Source: Peronospora farinosa
Taxonomy: Eukaryota; Oomycota; Peronosporomycetes; Peronosporales; Peronosporaceae
Direction: 5' to 3'
DNA: 64,000 bases
Assembly: GCA_947646735.1 (NCBI GenBank)
Contig: CANTFK010000865.1
Span: forward strand, 62,001 to 126,000
Shown: in pieces, positions 44,821-56,936 of the stretch
How positions within the stretch are numbered: position 1 is the first letter of the stretch
How the letters are laid out: each line of letters begins with the position of its first letter
Position numbers and translations under genes: made by a program
The notes under the pieces: generated by a model
Seen by the model: the letters and a program-made list of their open reading frames with translations, nothing else
Database searches by the model: none
Told to the model about the DNA's origin: nothing

Positions 44821-45287
44821 GAATGCTCCAGCTACGTATGATTGTTTGGTGACGCAATTGTTTCAGCACCATCACAGCTATGTGCAGACGTATTATAAAA
44901 CATTTTTGTCCGTGCCGAACACGGTCGGTCTGATGCCGAAAAACATATAGTTCATTTACGATCTGTGCTCGAGTGCATATGCACTAATGAACTCTACGCT
45001 GATGCATCAACGCATCTTTGGTGCCGAAGATATTCCCTTTTAAGGTTGCTTCATTGGGAAGCGAGGCCTCGGAGCGGATCCCGCTAAGGTCAAAGCCATA
45101 GTCCTTTGGCCCGTTATACAGTCTTAGAAGGACTTGCGTAAGTGGCCATTGCCCGAATCTCCTTAAGAAGGATGTAGAATGGTGTTGGTATGTCGATCAC
45201 GAAGACGCTTTTACTGCGGTGAAGGCTAGCCTTTCATGCTCCCATTTTGGCTTTGTCAGACCCTGACCGACCGTTTAGTGTCGTACG

Positions 45288-46892
45288 TGTGGTGGAGTGG
45301 GTTCTCAAAATTGTTTGATGAGACCCCAAAACCCTCACTTTGCCGGACTGCCGACTGTCGGAAGGGGTACCCCGATGCCGCGTATGGACCTTCTCTTACC
45401 TTGTGTACCCGTCGGCTGGCGGGTTGCACTCTTCGAAAGACTTGGGTGAAGTTATAGACGTCAGTGTGGTGGAGTGGGTTCTCAAAATTGTATGATGAGA
45501 CCCCACACCACTCACTGTGCCGGACTGCCGACTGTCGGAGGGGGTACCCCGATGCCGCGTATGAACCTTCTCTCACCTTGTATACCCGTCGGCTGGCGGG
45601 TTGCACTCTTCGGAGGACTTGGTGACGATGTAGATGTCTGCCTTGAGGGAGGTAGACCTGGGGGGGGCCTCGAGTGGATATGCTTCACTCGGTGGGCCGG
45701 TAGGTGGCCACTCGATCGACCTTGTCGAGAGTGGACTTAGAGCCAAATTCTTCAGGGGCGCTTGTCGTCCCTGGCCTTTTCCTTCTTGTTTCAGGGGTAT
45801 TAACCACCTGACCTTTACGTTGCTCCCGGACCTTGAGGTGAGGGAGACCGCTTCCGATAGCGGGTCTTGGGGGGTGTTGCTACTCGAACGAGCTCACAGG
45901 CCAAATATATCCTGGAGCTCTATTCGCCCTTGAACTTCGCTACACAACTGTCTTCGACGGGGGGCCAAAATATATCTCTTCCCGGAACAGTGAGTAACTT
46001 AGAACAAGTCCTTCTTGGGTGACGGAGTCGTGCCACGTAGATCGCAAATTGAGTAGTATTTAATATAGTCCTATCCTTTTACCTCCTTTACTCTATCCTT
46101 GCCTGAAGCTCTAATTCCTTGCGTCGACTGGTCTGATCCTTGTATTACCTGGTCAGGAGTGGCTGAACCCCGAGGGGCCGAGGTCGACCAATGAGGGACC
46201 CAGGTCGACCAATGAGGGACCCAGGTCTACCAGCGAGGGACCGGGTCGACCAATGAGGGACCGGGTCGACCAATGAGGGACCCAGGTCTACCAACGAGGG
46301 ACCGGGTCGACCAATGAGGGACTCAGGTCTACCAACGAGGGACCGGGTCGACCAATGAGGGACCGGGTCGACCAATGAGGGACCCAGGTTTACCAACGAG
46401 GGACCGGGTCGACCAATGAGGGACTCAGGTCTACCAACGAGGGACCCAGGTCTACCGACGAGGGACCGGGTCGAGCGACGAGGGACCGGGTCTACCAATG
46501 AGGGACCGGGTCGAGCGACGAGGGACCGGGTCTACCAATGAGGGACCGGGTCGACCGATGAGAGACTGGGTCTACCGACGAGGGGCCGAGGTCTACCGAT
46601 GAGGGACCCAGGTCTACCGATGAGGGACCTGTTCGACCAATGATGGACCGGGTCGACCAATGAGGGCCATGGTCGACTCCCTTCGGTACCGGTTAAACAG
46701 TTACCCTGGTAATGACCTCTCCTTTGTTTGTCTTCCAAATTCTCAGCCAACGGTCGCTTCACTCCGAGGTTCCCATTATCTCCGGTCCCTTCTCTCGAGT
46801 GCGTGGTCCCTTCTTCCTAGTCCACGGCCCTTTGTCCCTTAAATCCAACTGGCCCCTGGGTTCTTCACAATTTAGGAAAGCACTTCACCACA
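45288..46892 (+). mobile_element. Non-autonomous terminal-inverted-repeat element, copy G1
   Basis: 1605 bp. Left end TGTGGTGGAGTGGGTTCTCA, right end the inverse of TGTGGTGAAGTGCTTTCCTA, so the ends are imperfect inverted repeats. Flanked by exact TACG on both sides (45284-45287 and 46893-46896). The empty site is confirmed by the related pol at 26.8 kb, which reads GTCGTACGTGACGCG without the insert. The first about 185 bp are tandemly duplicated (second start at 45471). It holds a minisatellite at about 46.18-46.67 kb and no transposase. Termini plus 4-bp duplication fit Ginger-like DNA transposons. Confidence 0.85.
46178..46672. repeat. About 20-bp minisatellite in G1
   Basis: Roughly 24 units of the type GGTCGACCAATGAGGGACC, alternating with versions containing GGTCTACC. 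Each unit has the palindromic core GGTCGACC or its one-base variant. Minus-strand ORFs through the array are a consequence of the repeat and are not genes. Confidence 0.9.
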
Positions 46893-47543
46893 TACGTGGC
46901 GCGTCGGATTTTGCCATTGGTAGTACTCTGTTTCAAACAGACGATGAAACTCGTGAGCGTGGGATCGTCTTCGAATCTCGACAGCTGAAATCTGCAGAGA
47001 AGAACTATTCAGTTCATGACAGGGGTTAATTGCAATGTAGTATGCTCTAATCAATTTCAGAGTTCATCTGCTTGGCTCGAAGCTTTCTGTGATCTATACC
47101 GATCATGTGTCTTTATGCACTGCGACTCCGTCGCCTCATCTCCCGCAGAACATGGCCCGCTGGCTTTCGTTTTTTTGCTGAATATAACTTCGAGGTGAAG
47201 CATAGGCCGGGCAAGCAAAACGCTTTGGCTAATGCGTTGTCGATTAGACCCGACTATGAGCTTGCTTATGCCACGTCGTTGTCGACGTCAATCACGGATC
47301 TTATTTGTGCTGCATACGCTAAGAAGACAACTGCATAGCTCTGCTATGTGCCCTCGGCAGCGAATGGTTTCAAGATTTGTACATCAAGTTTTCGGCACAT
47401 TTTTGTGCAAGCCTTCATCGATATTCCATCATTTACGGGCTTTGTACTATTGTATAAATTCGACGGATCTACCACGCATTGTGGCTCCTCAAAATGAGGA
47501 CCTCAAATATCGTATCCACTTTGAGACACATGACACCGCCATT

Positions 47544-47886
47544 TGTAAAGGGGCTAGAACGTACCGTACCTAACTTACACGCGCGGTTAAGGATGACTCA
47601 AGCCTAAGTAAGAGGTATTAAGTATTTTTACATTGATTTATTTATTTTTGTTCAATTCGTACTAATTACGAAGATTTATAAGTCGTAATAAATACGACAG
47701 TGTTCCCGCCTCTCGGGAACACAATATTTCAGGTTAACTTATCATTGGTCCATATTGGGTCTTTTGGTCCCAATAATAAGCCAATAGTGAATTGTCACAC
47801 TGTGCCCGCTATTCGGGCACGGCACCTGTCTACAAATGTAATTGTTGATTTCGGTTTATGTTATATATGCAATGTGGCCCATTACA
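47544..47886 (-). repeat. LTR, left arm
   Basis: On the minus strand it starts TGTAATGGGCCACATTGCAT after AGAAGGAGGTGA and ends in CCCCTTTACA. About 343 bp, nearly identical to the right-arm LTR except at its outer end. Confidence 0.75.
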
Positions 47887-47955
47887 TCACCTCCTTCTGA
47901 AAACAGCAATCACCACCGTGGATGCTCGACTGTCGAAACCCAACCGAACTAAGCA

Positions 47956-48369
47956 ATGGCCGAACACACGACTCCTAAAACTACATCACTTCCAAGCACC
48001 ATCAGCGGGAGTGCAACCATCCGCGTGATGGACCAACAACTCATCCCTTGGGCTATATGACTTGTCCGGACTCGCGCTCCGGACTCACTGGAAACCATGC
48101 AGGACTACTTCCGGCGTTATCGTAAGCTGCGCGGAAGAATCGTGATGGAATCGCATACAACGCCTTTCAATGTGGATGGTGTGCATTCATCTGACGTTGG
48201 AATCGGATGCTCGAAGATGGAAGAAGCTTCCCACAGTGGCTCGCCAATCGAGAGGACCTTCGCGCCGATCACTCATTCGACGCGCTATGTGTGAGAATGC
48301 TAGTAGCGAGGCCGCCTCTGCTTCTCCCATGTCAACGAAGGATGCCAACTTGCGACTCGATGCCACTTC
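47956..48369 (+). pseudogene. Antisense ORF, left arm, N-terminal part
   Basis: Begins at ATG 47956 (MAEHTTPKTTSLPSTISG), with an early stop after about 34 codons and a frame change, then reads MLEDGRSFPQWLANREDL. It is cut at 48369 by G2 and continues at 52472. The complete counterpart is in the right arm at 57783-56793. Confidence 0.5.
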
Positions 48370-50591
48370 TGTGGTGAAGTGGTTTCCTAAATTGTGAAGA
48401 ATCTAGGGGCCAGTTGGATTGAAGGGACAAAGGGCCGTGGACTAGGGAGAAGGGACCACGCACTCGAGAGAAGGGACCGGAGATAATGGGAACCTCGGAG
48501 TGAAGCGACCGTTGGCTGAGAATTTGGAAGACAAACAAAGGAGAGGTCATTACCAGGGTACTGTTTAACCGGTACCGAAGGGAGTCGACCATGGCCCTCA
48601 TTGGTCGACCCGGTCCATCATTGGTCGAACAGGTCCCTCGTCGGTAGACCTGGGTCCCTCATCGGTAGACCTCGGCCCCTCGTCGGTAGACCCAGTCTCT
48701 CATCGGTCGACCCGGTCCCTCATTGGTAGACCCGGTCCCTCATTGGTCGACCCGGTCCCTCGTCGGTAGACCTGGGTCCCTCGTCGGTCGACCTGGTCCC
48801 TCATCGGTCGACCCGGTCCCTCGTTGGTAGACCTGGGTCCCTCATTGGTCGACCCGGTCCCTCGTTGGTAGACCTGAGTCCCTCATTGGTCGACCCGGTC
48901 CATCATTGGTAAACCTGGGTCCCTCATTGGTAGACCCGGTCCCTCATCGGTCCCTCGTTGGTAGACCCGGTCTCTCTTTAGTAGACCTGGGTCACTCAAG
49001 AATGCAGCTCACTGTATCGAAGATTGAAACCACAGCTGGAGTGACCCAGGCTGGCCACGGACTACCAACCAAAGAGCAAGCAAATAACCCTACGTGATTG
49101 ACGAGGGAATACATGCCCATGCTCAAGCCGCTGTACGGCTGAGCAAGCGCAAGGGGCGGCTGTGGTGAAGTGCTTTCCTAAATTGTGAAGAACCCAGGGG
49201 CCAGTTGGATTGAAGGGACAAAGGGCCGTGGACTAGGGAGAAGGGACCACGCACCAGAGAGAAGGGACCGGAGATAATGGGAACCTCGGAGTGAAGGACA
49301 GTTGGCTGAGAACGTGAAAGACAAACAAAGGAGAGGTCATTACCAGGGTACTGTTTAACCGGTACCGAAGGGAGTCGACCATGGCCCTCATTGGTCGACC
49401 CGGTCCCTCATTGGTCAGGTCCATCATCGGTAGACCTGGGTCCCTCATCGGTAGACCTCGGCCCCTCGTCGGTAGACCCGGTCCCTCATCGGTCGACCCG
49501 GTCCCTCATCGGTAGACCTGGGTCCCTCGTCGCTCGACCCGGTCCCTCATCAGTCGGCCCGGTCCCTCATTGGTAGACCTAAGTCCCTCGTCGGTCGACC
49601 TCGACCCCTCGTCGGTAGACCCGGTCCCTCATCGGTAGACCTGGGTCCCTCGTCGGTCGACCTCGGCCTCTCGCCGGTAGATCCGGTCCCTCGTTGGTAG
49701 ACCTGGGTCCTTCAAGAATTTAGCTCAATGTATCGAAGACTGAAACCAAGCTGGAGTGACCCAGGTTGGCCACGGACTACCTAAGAAAGAGCAAGCAGAA
49801 AACCCTACGTGATTGACGAGGGAATACATGCGCGTGCTCAAGCCGCTGTACGGATGAGCAAGTGCAAGGGGCGGCTGTGGTGAAGTGGTTTCCTAAATTG
49901 TGAAGAATCTAGGGGCCAGTTGGATTGAAGGGACAAAGGGCCGTGGACTAGGAAGAAGGGACCACGCACCAGAGAGAAGGGACCGGAGATAATGGGAACC
50001 TCGGAGTGAAGCGACAGTTGGCTGAGAACGTGAAAGACAAACAAAGGAGAGGTCATTACCCGGGTAACGTTTAACCTGTACCGAAGGGAGTCGACCATGG
50101 CCCTCATTGGTCGACCCGGTCCCTCATTGGTCAGGTCCATCATCGGTAGACCTGGGTCCCTCATCGGTAGACCTCGGCCCCTCGTCGGTAGACCCGGTCC
50201 CTCATCGGTCGACCCGGTCCCTCATCGGTAGACCTGGGTCCCTCGTCGCTCGACCCGGTCCCTCATCGGTCGGCCCGGTCCCTCATTGGTAGACCTAAGT
50301 CCCTCGTCGGTCGACCTCGACCCCTCGTCGGTAGACCCGGTCCCTCATCGGTAGACCTGGGTCCCTCGTCGGTCGACCTCGGCCTCTCGCCGGTAGATCC
50401 GGTCCCTCGTTGGTAGACCTGGGTCCTTCAAGAATTTAGCTCAATGTATCGAAGACTGAAACCAAGCTGGAGTGACCCAGGTTGGCCACGGACTACCTAA
50501 GAAAGAGCAAGCAGAAAACCCTACGTGATTGACGAGGGAATACATGCGCGTGCTCAAGCCGCTGTACGGCTGAGCAAGTGCAAGGGGCGGC
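48370..50591. repeat. Three tandem copies of a 715-791-bp terminal unit in G2
   Basis: Each unit begins with the terminal TGTGGTGAAGTG sequence, followed by a unique part, a minisatellite and a tail ending GCAAGGGGCGGC. Units start at 48370, 49161 and 49876; the last two are nearly identical. A fourth start at 50592 leads into the rest of the element. Confidence 0.85.
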
Positions 50592-50814
50592 TGTGGTGAA
50601 GTGGTTTCCTAAATTGTGAAGAATCTAGGGTCCAGTTGGATTGAAGGGACAAAGGGCCGTGGACTAGGGAGAAGGGACCACGCACTCGAGAGAAGGGACC
50701 GGAGATAATGGGAACCTCGGAGTGAAGCGACCGTTGGCTGAGAATTTGGAAGACAAACAAAGGAGAGGTCATTACCAGGGTACTGTTTAACCGGTACCGA
50801 AGGGGGTCGACCAT

Positions 50815-51765
50815 GGCCCTCATTGGTCGACCCGGTCCATCATTGGTCGAACAGGTCCCTCGTCGGTAGACCTGGGTCCCTCATCGGTAGACCTCGGCCC
50901 CTCGTCGGTAGACCCAGTCTCTCATCGGTCGACCCGGTCCCTCATTGGTATACCCGGTCCCTCATTGGTCGACCCGGTCCCTCGTCGGTAGACCTGGGTC
51001 CCTCGTCGGTCGAACTGGTCCCTCATCGGTCGACCCGGTCCCTCGTTGGTAGACCTGAGTCCCTCATTGGTCGACCCGGTCCCTCGTCGGTAGACCTGGG
51101 TCCCTCGTCGGTCGAACTGGTCCCTCATCGGTCGACCCGGTCCCTCGTTGGTAGACCTGAGTCCCTCATTGGTCGACCCGGTCCCTCGTTGGTAGACCTG
51201 GGTCCCTCATTGGTCGACCCGGTCCCTCATTGGTCGACCCGGTCCCTCGTTGGTAGACCTGGTCCCTCATCGGTCGACCCGGTCCCTCGTTGGTAGACCT
51301 GAGTCCCTCATTGGTCGACCCGGTCCCTCGTTGGTAAACCTGGGTCCCTCATTGGTCGACCCGGTCCCTCATTGGTCGACCCGGTCCCTCGTTGGTAGAC
51401 CTGGGTCCCTCATTGGTCGACCCGGTCCCTCATTGGTCGACCCGGTCCCTCGTTGGTAGACCTGGTCCCTCATCGGTCGACCCGGTCCCTCGTTGGTAGA
51501 CCTGAGTCCCTCATTGGTCGACCCGGTCCCTCGTTGGTAAACCTGGGTCCCTCATTGGTCGACCCGGTCCCTCATTGGTCGACCCGGTCCCTCGTTGGTA
51601 GACCTGAGTCCCTCATTGGTCGACCCGGTCCCTCGTTGGTAGACCTGGGTCCCTCATTGGTCGACCCGGTCCCTCATTGGTCGACCCGGTCCCTCGCTGG
51701 TAGACCTGGGTCCCTCATTGGTCGACCTGGGTCCCTCATTGGTCGACCTCGGCCCCTCGGGGTTC
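50815..51765. repeat. Longest minisatellite array in G2
   Basis: About 47 units of 20-21 bp of the type GGTCCCTCATTGGTCGACCC, with higher-order blocks of about 60-180 bp repeated within it (compare 51.25-51.45 with 51.45-51.65 kb). Shorter arrays of the same unit occur at about 48.60-48.99, 49.38-49.71 and 50.10-50.43 kb. Confidence 0.9.
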
Positions 51766-52471
51766 AGCCACTCCTGACCAGGTAATACAAGGATCAGACC
51801 AGTCGACGCAAGGAATTAGAGCTTCAGGCAAGGATAGAGTAAAGGAGGTAAAAGGATAGGACTATATTAAATACTACTCAATTTGCGATCTACGTGGCAC
51901 GACTCCGTCACCCAAGAAGGACTTGTTCTAAGTTACTCACTGTTCCGGGAAGAGATATATTTTGGCCCCCCGTCGAAGACAGTTGTGTAGCGAAGTTCAA
52001 GGGCGAATAGAGCTCCAGGATATATTTGGCCTGTGAGCTCGTTCGAGTAGCAACACCCCCCAAGACCCGCTATCGGAAGCGGTCTCCCTCACCTCAAGGT
52101 CCGGGAGCAACGTAAAGGTCAGGTGGTTAATACCCCTGAAACAAGAAGGAAAAGGCCAGGGACGACAAGCGCCCCTGAAGAATTTGGCTCTAAGTCCACT
52201 CTCGACAAGGTCGATCGAGTGGCCACCTACCGGCCCACCGAGTGAAGCATATCCACTCGAGGCCCCCCCCCCAGGTCTACCTCCCTCAAGGCAGACATCT
52301 ACATCGTCACCAAGTCCTCCGAAAAGTGCAACCCGCCAGCCGACGGGTACACAAGGTGAGAGAAGGTTCATACGCGGCATCGGGGAACCCCCTTCGACAG
52401 TCGGCAGTCCGGCACAGTGAGTAGTTTGGGGTCTCATCATACAATTTTAAGAACCCACTCCACCACACTTC

Positions 52472-53045
52472 CATCTCACGATGACTGGCGGCGACACATC
52501 GTTGAGTGGACACTCAGCAAACGAGAACGATGTTGGATATCGAAATATGAGCCATTCTTAGCGAACGGAAGACTGCGGTTATTCGTGGTGTGCCTCTCTG
52601 GCAACACCACTCGCGACAGTTGAGTAGATTTCCGCTGAATGATCAGCGCAGGCAGCGACACGTTCGCCTGCTCGTCGTGCATGCTCGTTCTCGTGGTCGT
52701 GGTGATACACATTCACGACGACGTTCTCGCTCTCGCCATCATTCTCGTGGTCGTGGTGATACACATTCACGACGACGTTCTCGCTCTCGCCATCATTCTC
52801 GTGGTCGTGGTGATACACATTCACGACGACGTTCTCGCTCTCGCCATCATTATCGTTCTCGACGCTGCGGATTGTCTCGCCGTTTTCGATCACCACGGGA
52901 ACATTCACATCTGAGCCCGCATCGGGTTGACCCGACTATATGGACTCGTATGCCCGAACAACGTCTGGAACCTCACGAAGGAGCGCTCCCGCGTATCCTT
53001 TTCATATGGGAACTTAAGCCAGCGTGTATGGTACTTGTGCGCGGC
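52472..53045 (+). pseudogene. Antisense ORF, left arm, C-terminal part (Arg/Ser-rich)
   Basis: Continues the reading cut at 48369 (SHDDWRRHIVEWTLSKRERC). After a frame change near 52.6 kb it gives three copies of an 18-residue Arg/Ser/His unit, SRGRGDTHSRRRSRSRHH, and ends at 53045 after passing antisense through the chromodomain. It resembles an SR-type low-complexity region but is part of the transposon. Confidence 0.5.
52689..52850 (+). repeat. 54-bp tandem repeat, 3 copies
   Basis: Three head-to-tail units beginning TCTCGTGGTCGTGGTGATAC; the third differs only at its very end. The array is mirrored in the right arm at about 56.99-57.16 kb. It encodes the Arg/Ser repeat on one strand and an acidic reading on the other. 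Confidence 0.9.
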
Positions 53046-53170
53046 TAGAACCGCGCGCTTCTCATAAGTTGACGGTGTCACTTCACACGGAGGGTCCTCG
53101 TGGCCCGGAATACGATCCACAATCCAGCGTACCTGGCCTTCCGCATCCACAAGCGGTGGTGGTCCCACGC
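52905..53170 (-). other. Chromodomain, left arm
   Basis: Minus-strand reading PPPLVDAEGQVRWIVDRIPG, then KYHTRWLKFPYEKDT.ERS, a chromodomain in which the usual WEP is altered (RERS). It is the C-terminal domain of this element's integrase. Confidence 0.75.
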
Positions 53171-53399
53171 GATGGTAGTGCTGGCGTCATGGCTGCCCAG
53201 GAAGGTGTCGATCAGGCTGTAAACAAGGCTTCCTATTCTCAGCTAGAAACTGAGGCTGTTCTTGAACATGATGCACAGGAGAAGAGGACTGCGAGTGAGA
53301 TAGCAGTCGAACCGTGAACTGCTCGAACGGACGAGGGGATAAGGAGCGCCAGGTCCTTGGTCGTGCACAGACAGCAACGCAACTAGCCCGATGTCATCG

Positions 53400-56300
53400 G
53401 CGCGTTGAGCACGATGGGAAGGCCGATCGACCTACGGACCCCTGAATTTGGCATCGGAGATAACTGTGAAGCGTAAAACCTTTTTAATTACCCGACGTAG
53501 AAAGTTGGATGAAGTCGCAGCAAAGAGGAAACGTCCAGTGTGAAAGAATTGCCGATCGCCTTCAGATCCTTGAATGGACCGATGATGCGTGGCGCGAGTT
53601 GCTCGCGCCTAGGTTAGTAACCGCTAAAATTTTTAGACCTTCTGTAGACATCAATACACGATCGCCTTTATCAAACTTGCTCATGTTCTTTTTGCAATGT
53701 TTGTCAGCGTTTACTTTCTGCTGGTCTACCACAGACTGTATAGCGTCGCGTATAAACTGGGTGATGGCTTAATGTTGGGCTATAACAGCCATGTCATCAA
53801 TTGGTCGCGCCGACTCAATCGGCGCGTAGGTGGCAGAAGGCGAACGCATCCCCAAAAACGGGTTAATAAGTGTCTGCTCAGTCCATCGAGCTAATGGGGA
53901 CGCCACGTCACGTGTCGTCAACGCAGCAGCTTCGCCTTGGGTCGGGATACTACATTCGCGCTAAAAATTCCGTGAGATGCACTCGATCCTTGTTTACCAC
54001 CTTCTTTCCCCTCCAGAGTGGAGCTACGAGGTTTCGTGGGTGCCCCACGAAAAGAAGAGTAGGAACTCGAGGGTGGCGAGCCAAATTTACAAAAAATGGC
54101 GTCAACCCTGTCAACGATGCGTGTACGGCATTGTTGAGTGCGAGATCAGCAAGTGGTAAGAATGCACTCAAACTCGTGAATGAAGTAGCATAACTTAGAG
54201 AACATCTTCGAGAGCTTGGTTTATGCGCTCGATTTGCCCATCCGTTTTCGGATGGGCCTCTGTCGACATCTGTAGCTTTGTCCCGAGAACGCTCGAACAG
54301 CGACGTCCAAAATGCGGATGCAAATCGCGGATCACGATTCGAGACAATATTTTCTGGCAATTCATGATGACGGAACCCAGCGTCAATGAAGTGCGCTGCG
54401 GTCTTTGCCGCGTTGATCGTAGCGTAAACAGGCACTAGATGTGTCATCTTGCTGAATAGTCAACAAAAACTAGGATACCCGTTTGATCTTGACTATCGGG
54501 CGCGACCCTGGAGATGAAGTCCATCGAAACTGAACGCCAGGCCTCAGCTGCAATCGGCAACGGTCGCAGGGGATCCTGCGACGATGGAAATGTCTTCACT
54601 TGTTTGCAGATTTCGCCGGTTCGAGTTTAGTTGCGCACCCGCTTATGCATGTGGGGCCAGAAGAAGATACGAAACACTCTTTTCGCGGCCAAAATGACCG
54701 CCAGTGAGGCATCGTGATACTCGTGGATGATCCTAGGTCGACGATCCATGTCGTTGGCGATCACCGTGCGTGGAGCATCGAATTGTACGATGCTGTACAG
54801 AAGCAAATCTACGTCCAAAATGTATCGTTAAATTTGATCACGCTATGTTAGTTATAGATGTCCCAGTGCCATATCACCGGGTTTGCACAGATAAGCGATA
54901 ATGGCCGCGTAATCGAGACAATTTTCTTTATCCTCGACGATCTCGGCGACAAAGCACAGCTCGGGTATGACCGGAGTTAAATTCAGCGATACACAAATCG
55001 CACATCGCACATCGATCACATCGATCACATCGATCACCATCATCTTCGGCGTCAGCAGCCTGACGACTCAGCGCAGTCCGAGAATTTTAGGTGGGAAGTA
55101 GTGACAGAGCTTCGGCAAGAATATTAGTCTTGCCCGGGTTGCAATGTACGACGAAGCTGTACTCGGAAAAGAATGAGAGTCATTGTGCCATCCTTTGGGA
55201 CAGGCGCGAACTCTTCATCTCTGTGTGCAGCGATGCATGGTCGGCAGACAAAGTAAACGTCCGTTTACCAAGCAGATGCACGCGAAACTTGATATATGTG
55301 TAGCGCATCGCTAACAACTCCTTGTCGTTAAATGAATGCTTTCTTCTTCTGGCTTCATCTGTCGCGACTGATAGCTCACGAGCCCTCATCATCAAATTGC
55401 ATGAGGGCACAACCGATTGCAAAAACACACTTATCGCATACCACTTGGAGCGGCTTGGAGACGTCAGGTAGGACCAGCACTGGCGCTGACGCCAAGCTCT
55501 TTTTTACTACATCATAGGCTGCTTGATGCTCGTAACGCCACGAAGACGTGGCGTCTTTCTTCAAAAGTGACGACAAAGGCTGTACAGAACCAGCATAATC
55601 CTTTGTAAACTTAATAAAATAATTGGCCAAGCAGAACTACTGGCACAACTCCGTAGGGTTCTTGGGCCACGAATATATTGACGACACCTTCTCTGGGTCA
55701 GCTCGAACTCCCGATTCACTCACATAGCAACTTAACACCGGAATATCCGACGCAAAAGGACTCACTTCTTGAGTTTCGCATACCACTTTTGTCTCGTATG
55801 ACTTGAAACACCTGTTTCAAGTGCTGAAGGTGAACTTGGAGATCGCTGAGGTTGCCCTCAGCGCGACTATGGACGAAGATGCCGTCGAAATAGCTCGGAG
55901 AAAATTTACGAATTGGTCTCAACACTTGAAAGATAATGCGATTGAATATGGCCGAAACGGTCTTCAATCCTTGTGGCATCACCAGCCACCCCCATAACAT
56001 GCCACTCGGGGTGCTCACCGCTGTGAGTGGTATGTCGCTCGGTCGCATCGAAATCTGATAAAAGACATCAATTTGATCGATGGCACTGAAGATGACACTT
56101 CCTGACATGGAATTCAGCACCACGTCTATTGGGAATAAGCGTTTGTGCAAGAATAGTGGCATCATTTAGCTTTGTAAGCTCATTAACTATCCGCTAGCCT
56201 CCCGTAGCCTTCTTCACGCACACGGTTGGACTCGAATGTGGTGATATGCTCTCACGCACATGACCCGCCTTGCGGGGGCCTTCGAAGAATGCGTCAATTG

Positions 56301-56527
56301 ATTCGACTTGATCTCGAGGCAAAGGTCATTGTCGTGTCACACAACATCGAACCTGGCACAAGATTACTCTCGTGCCAAACACCGCGATCAGCAGGAATTT
56401 CAGCCAGTTTATTATTTGGGAACACGTCTGCATACTCAAGAGAAATGTCATAGACAGGATTACTAGACTCTTGTGTATGACCAGGGATCTGGCGCTCCTT
56501 ATCCCTTCGTCCGTTCGAGCAGTTCAC
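53400..56527 (-). pseudogene. pol of the double-ended chromovirus, broken
   Basis: Read from 56527 down: the RT lead-in YADVFPNNKLAEIPADRGV, RT core [17 protein letters not shown] and YFDGIFVHS (catalytic YFDD changed to YFDG), RNase H (QPLSSLLKKD, ELLAMRYTYIKFRVHLLG, DHASL), an integrase zinc-finger-like part (ILAAKRVFRIFFWPHMHK), NRDPRF, DGQIERINQALEDVL, LNNAVHAS.TGLTPFFVN and LRLHPTFYVG. Frame changes occur at many points. The protein is dead, but all pol parts downstream of protease can be followed. Confidence 0.8.
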
Positions 56528-56672
56528 GGTTCGACTGCTATCTCACTCGCAGTCCTCTTCTCCTGTGCATCATGTTCAAGAACAGCCTCAGTTTCTAGCT
56601 GAGAATAGGAAGCCTTGTTTACAGCCTGATCGACACCTTCCTGGGCAGCCATGACGCCAGCACTACCATCGC

Positions 56673-56936
56673 GTGGGACCACCACCGCTTGTGGATGCGG
56701 AAGGCCAGGTACGCTGGATTGTGGATCGTATTCCGGGCCACGAGGACCCTCCGTGTGAAGTGACACCGTCAACTTATGAGAAGCGCGCGGTTCTAGCCGC
56801 GCACAAGTACCGTACACGCTGGCTTAAGTTCCCATATGAAAAGGATACGCGGGAGCGCTCCTTCGTGAGGTTCCAGACGTTGTTCGGGCATACGAGTCCA
56901 TATAGTCGGTTCAACCCGATGCGGGCTCAGATGTGA
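56673..56936 (+). other. Chromodomain, right arm
   Basis: Same reading as the left-arm chromodomain (PLVDAEGQVRWIVDRIPG and KYRTRWLKFPYEKDT) but on the plus strand, without an integrase before it. Confidence 0.75.

Larger units (their letters stand above)
44264..47543 (+). mobile_element. Decayed chromovirus copy (same family as 22.7 kb) with LTR fused to RT
   Basis: Starts with an LTR-like TGTAACGGGATCACACGATG related to the LTRs at 22678 and 29936. At about 44820 the sequence passes directly into reverse transcriptase (counterpart of [14 protein letters not shown]), so gag, protease and half of RT are deleted. RT/RNase H continue with stops to 45287, are interrupted by a 1.6-kb insertion, and resume at 46893 with DFAIGS and later GKQNALANAL. 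The integrase start is reached at about 47.5 kb, where the copy is cut by the next element at 47544. Confidence 0.8.
48370..52467 (-). mobile_element. Terminal-inverted-repeat element, copy G2, expanded
   Basis: 4098 bp, in reverse orientation relative to G1: it starts TGTGGTGAAGTGGTTTCCTA and ends GAACCCACTCCACCACA. Flanked by exact CTTC (48366-48369 and 52468-52471). The intact right arm at 57365-57375 reads through the empty site with one CTTC, which proves the insertion. Its terminal segment is tandemly amplified (starts at 48370, 49161, 49876 and 50592), each copy with its own minisatellite. The segment 51.77-52.46 kb matches 45.47-46.15 kb of G1 in inverse. No transposase. Confidence 0.88.

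Noticed and set aside
45288..46892. G elements as solo LTRs or TRIM retroelements
   Set aside because: Ends TGTGGTG/CACCACA would allow it, but the longer terminal homology is inverted, members occur in both orientations with the same end pair, and there is no primer-binding site or direct terminal repeat.
50823..51296. 157-codon plus-strand ORF (and similar ORFs at 46145-46498 and 51453-51785) as repeat proteins
   Set aside because: The ORFs exist only because the minisatellite unit lacks stops in that frame; length follows the array, and no start context or non-repeat domain is present.
48600..51765. CRISPR-like array
   Set aside because: Units are contiguous with no unique spacers, the genome is eukaryotic, and the arrays lie inside transposons.
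52590..53048. Host SR-type splicing factor
   Set aside because: The Arg/Ser repeat is created by three 54-bp tandem repeats within a chromovirus arm and is duplicated with it; no RNA-binding domain is present.
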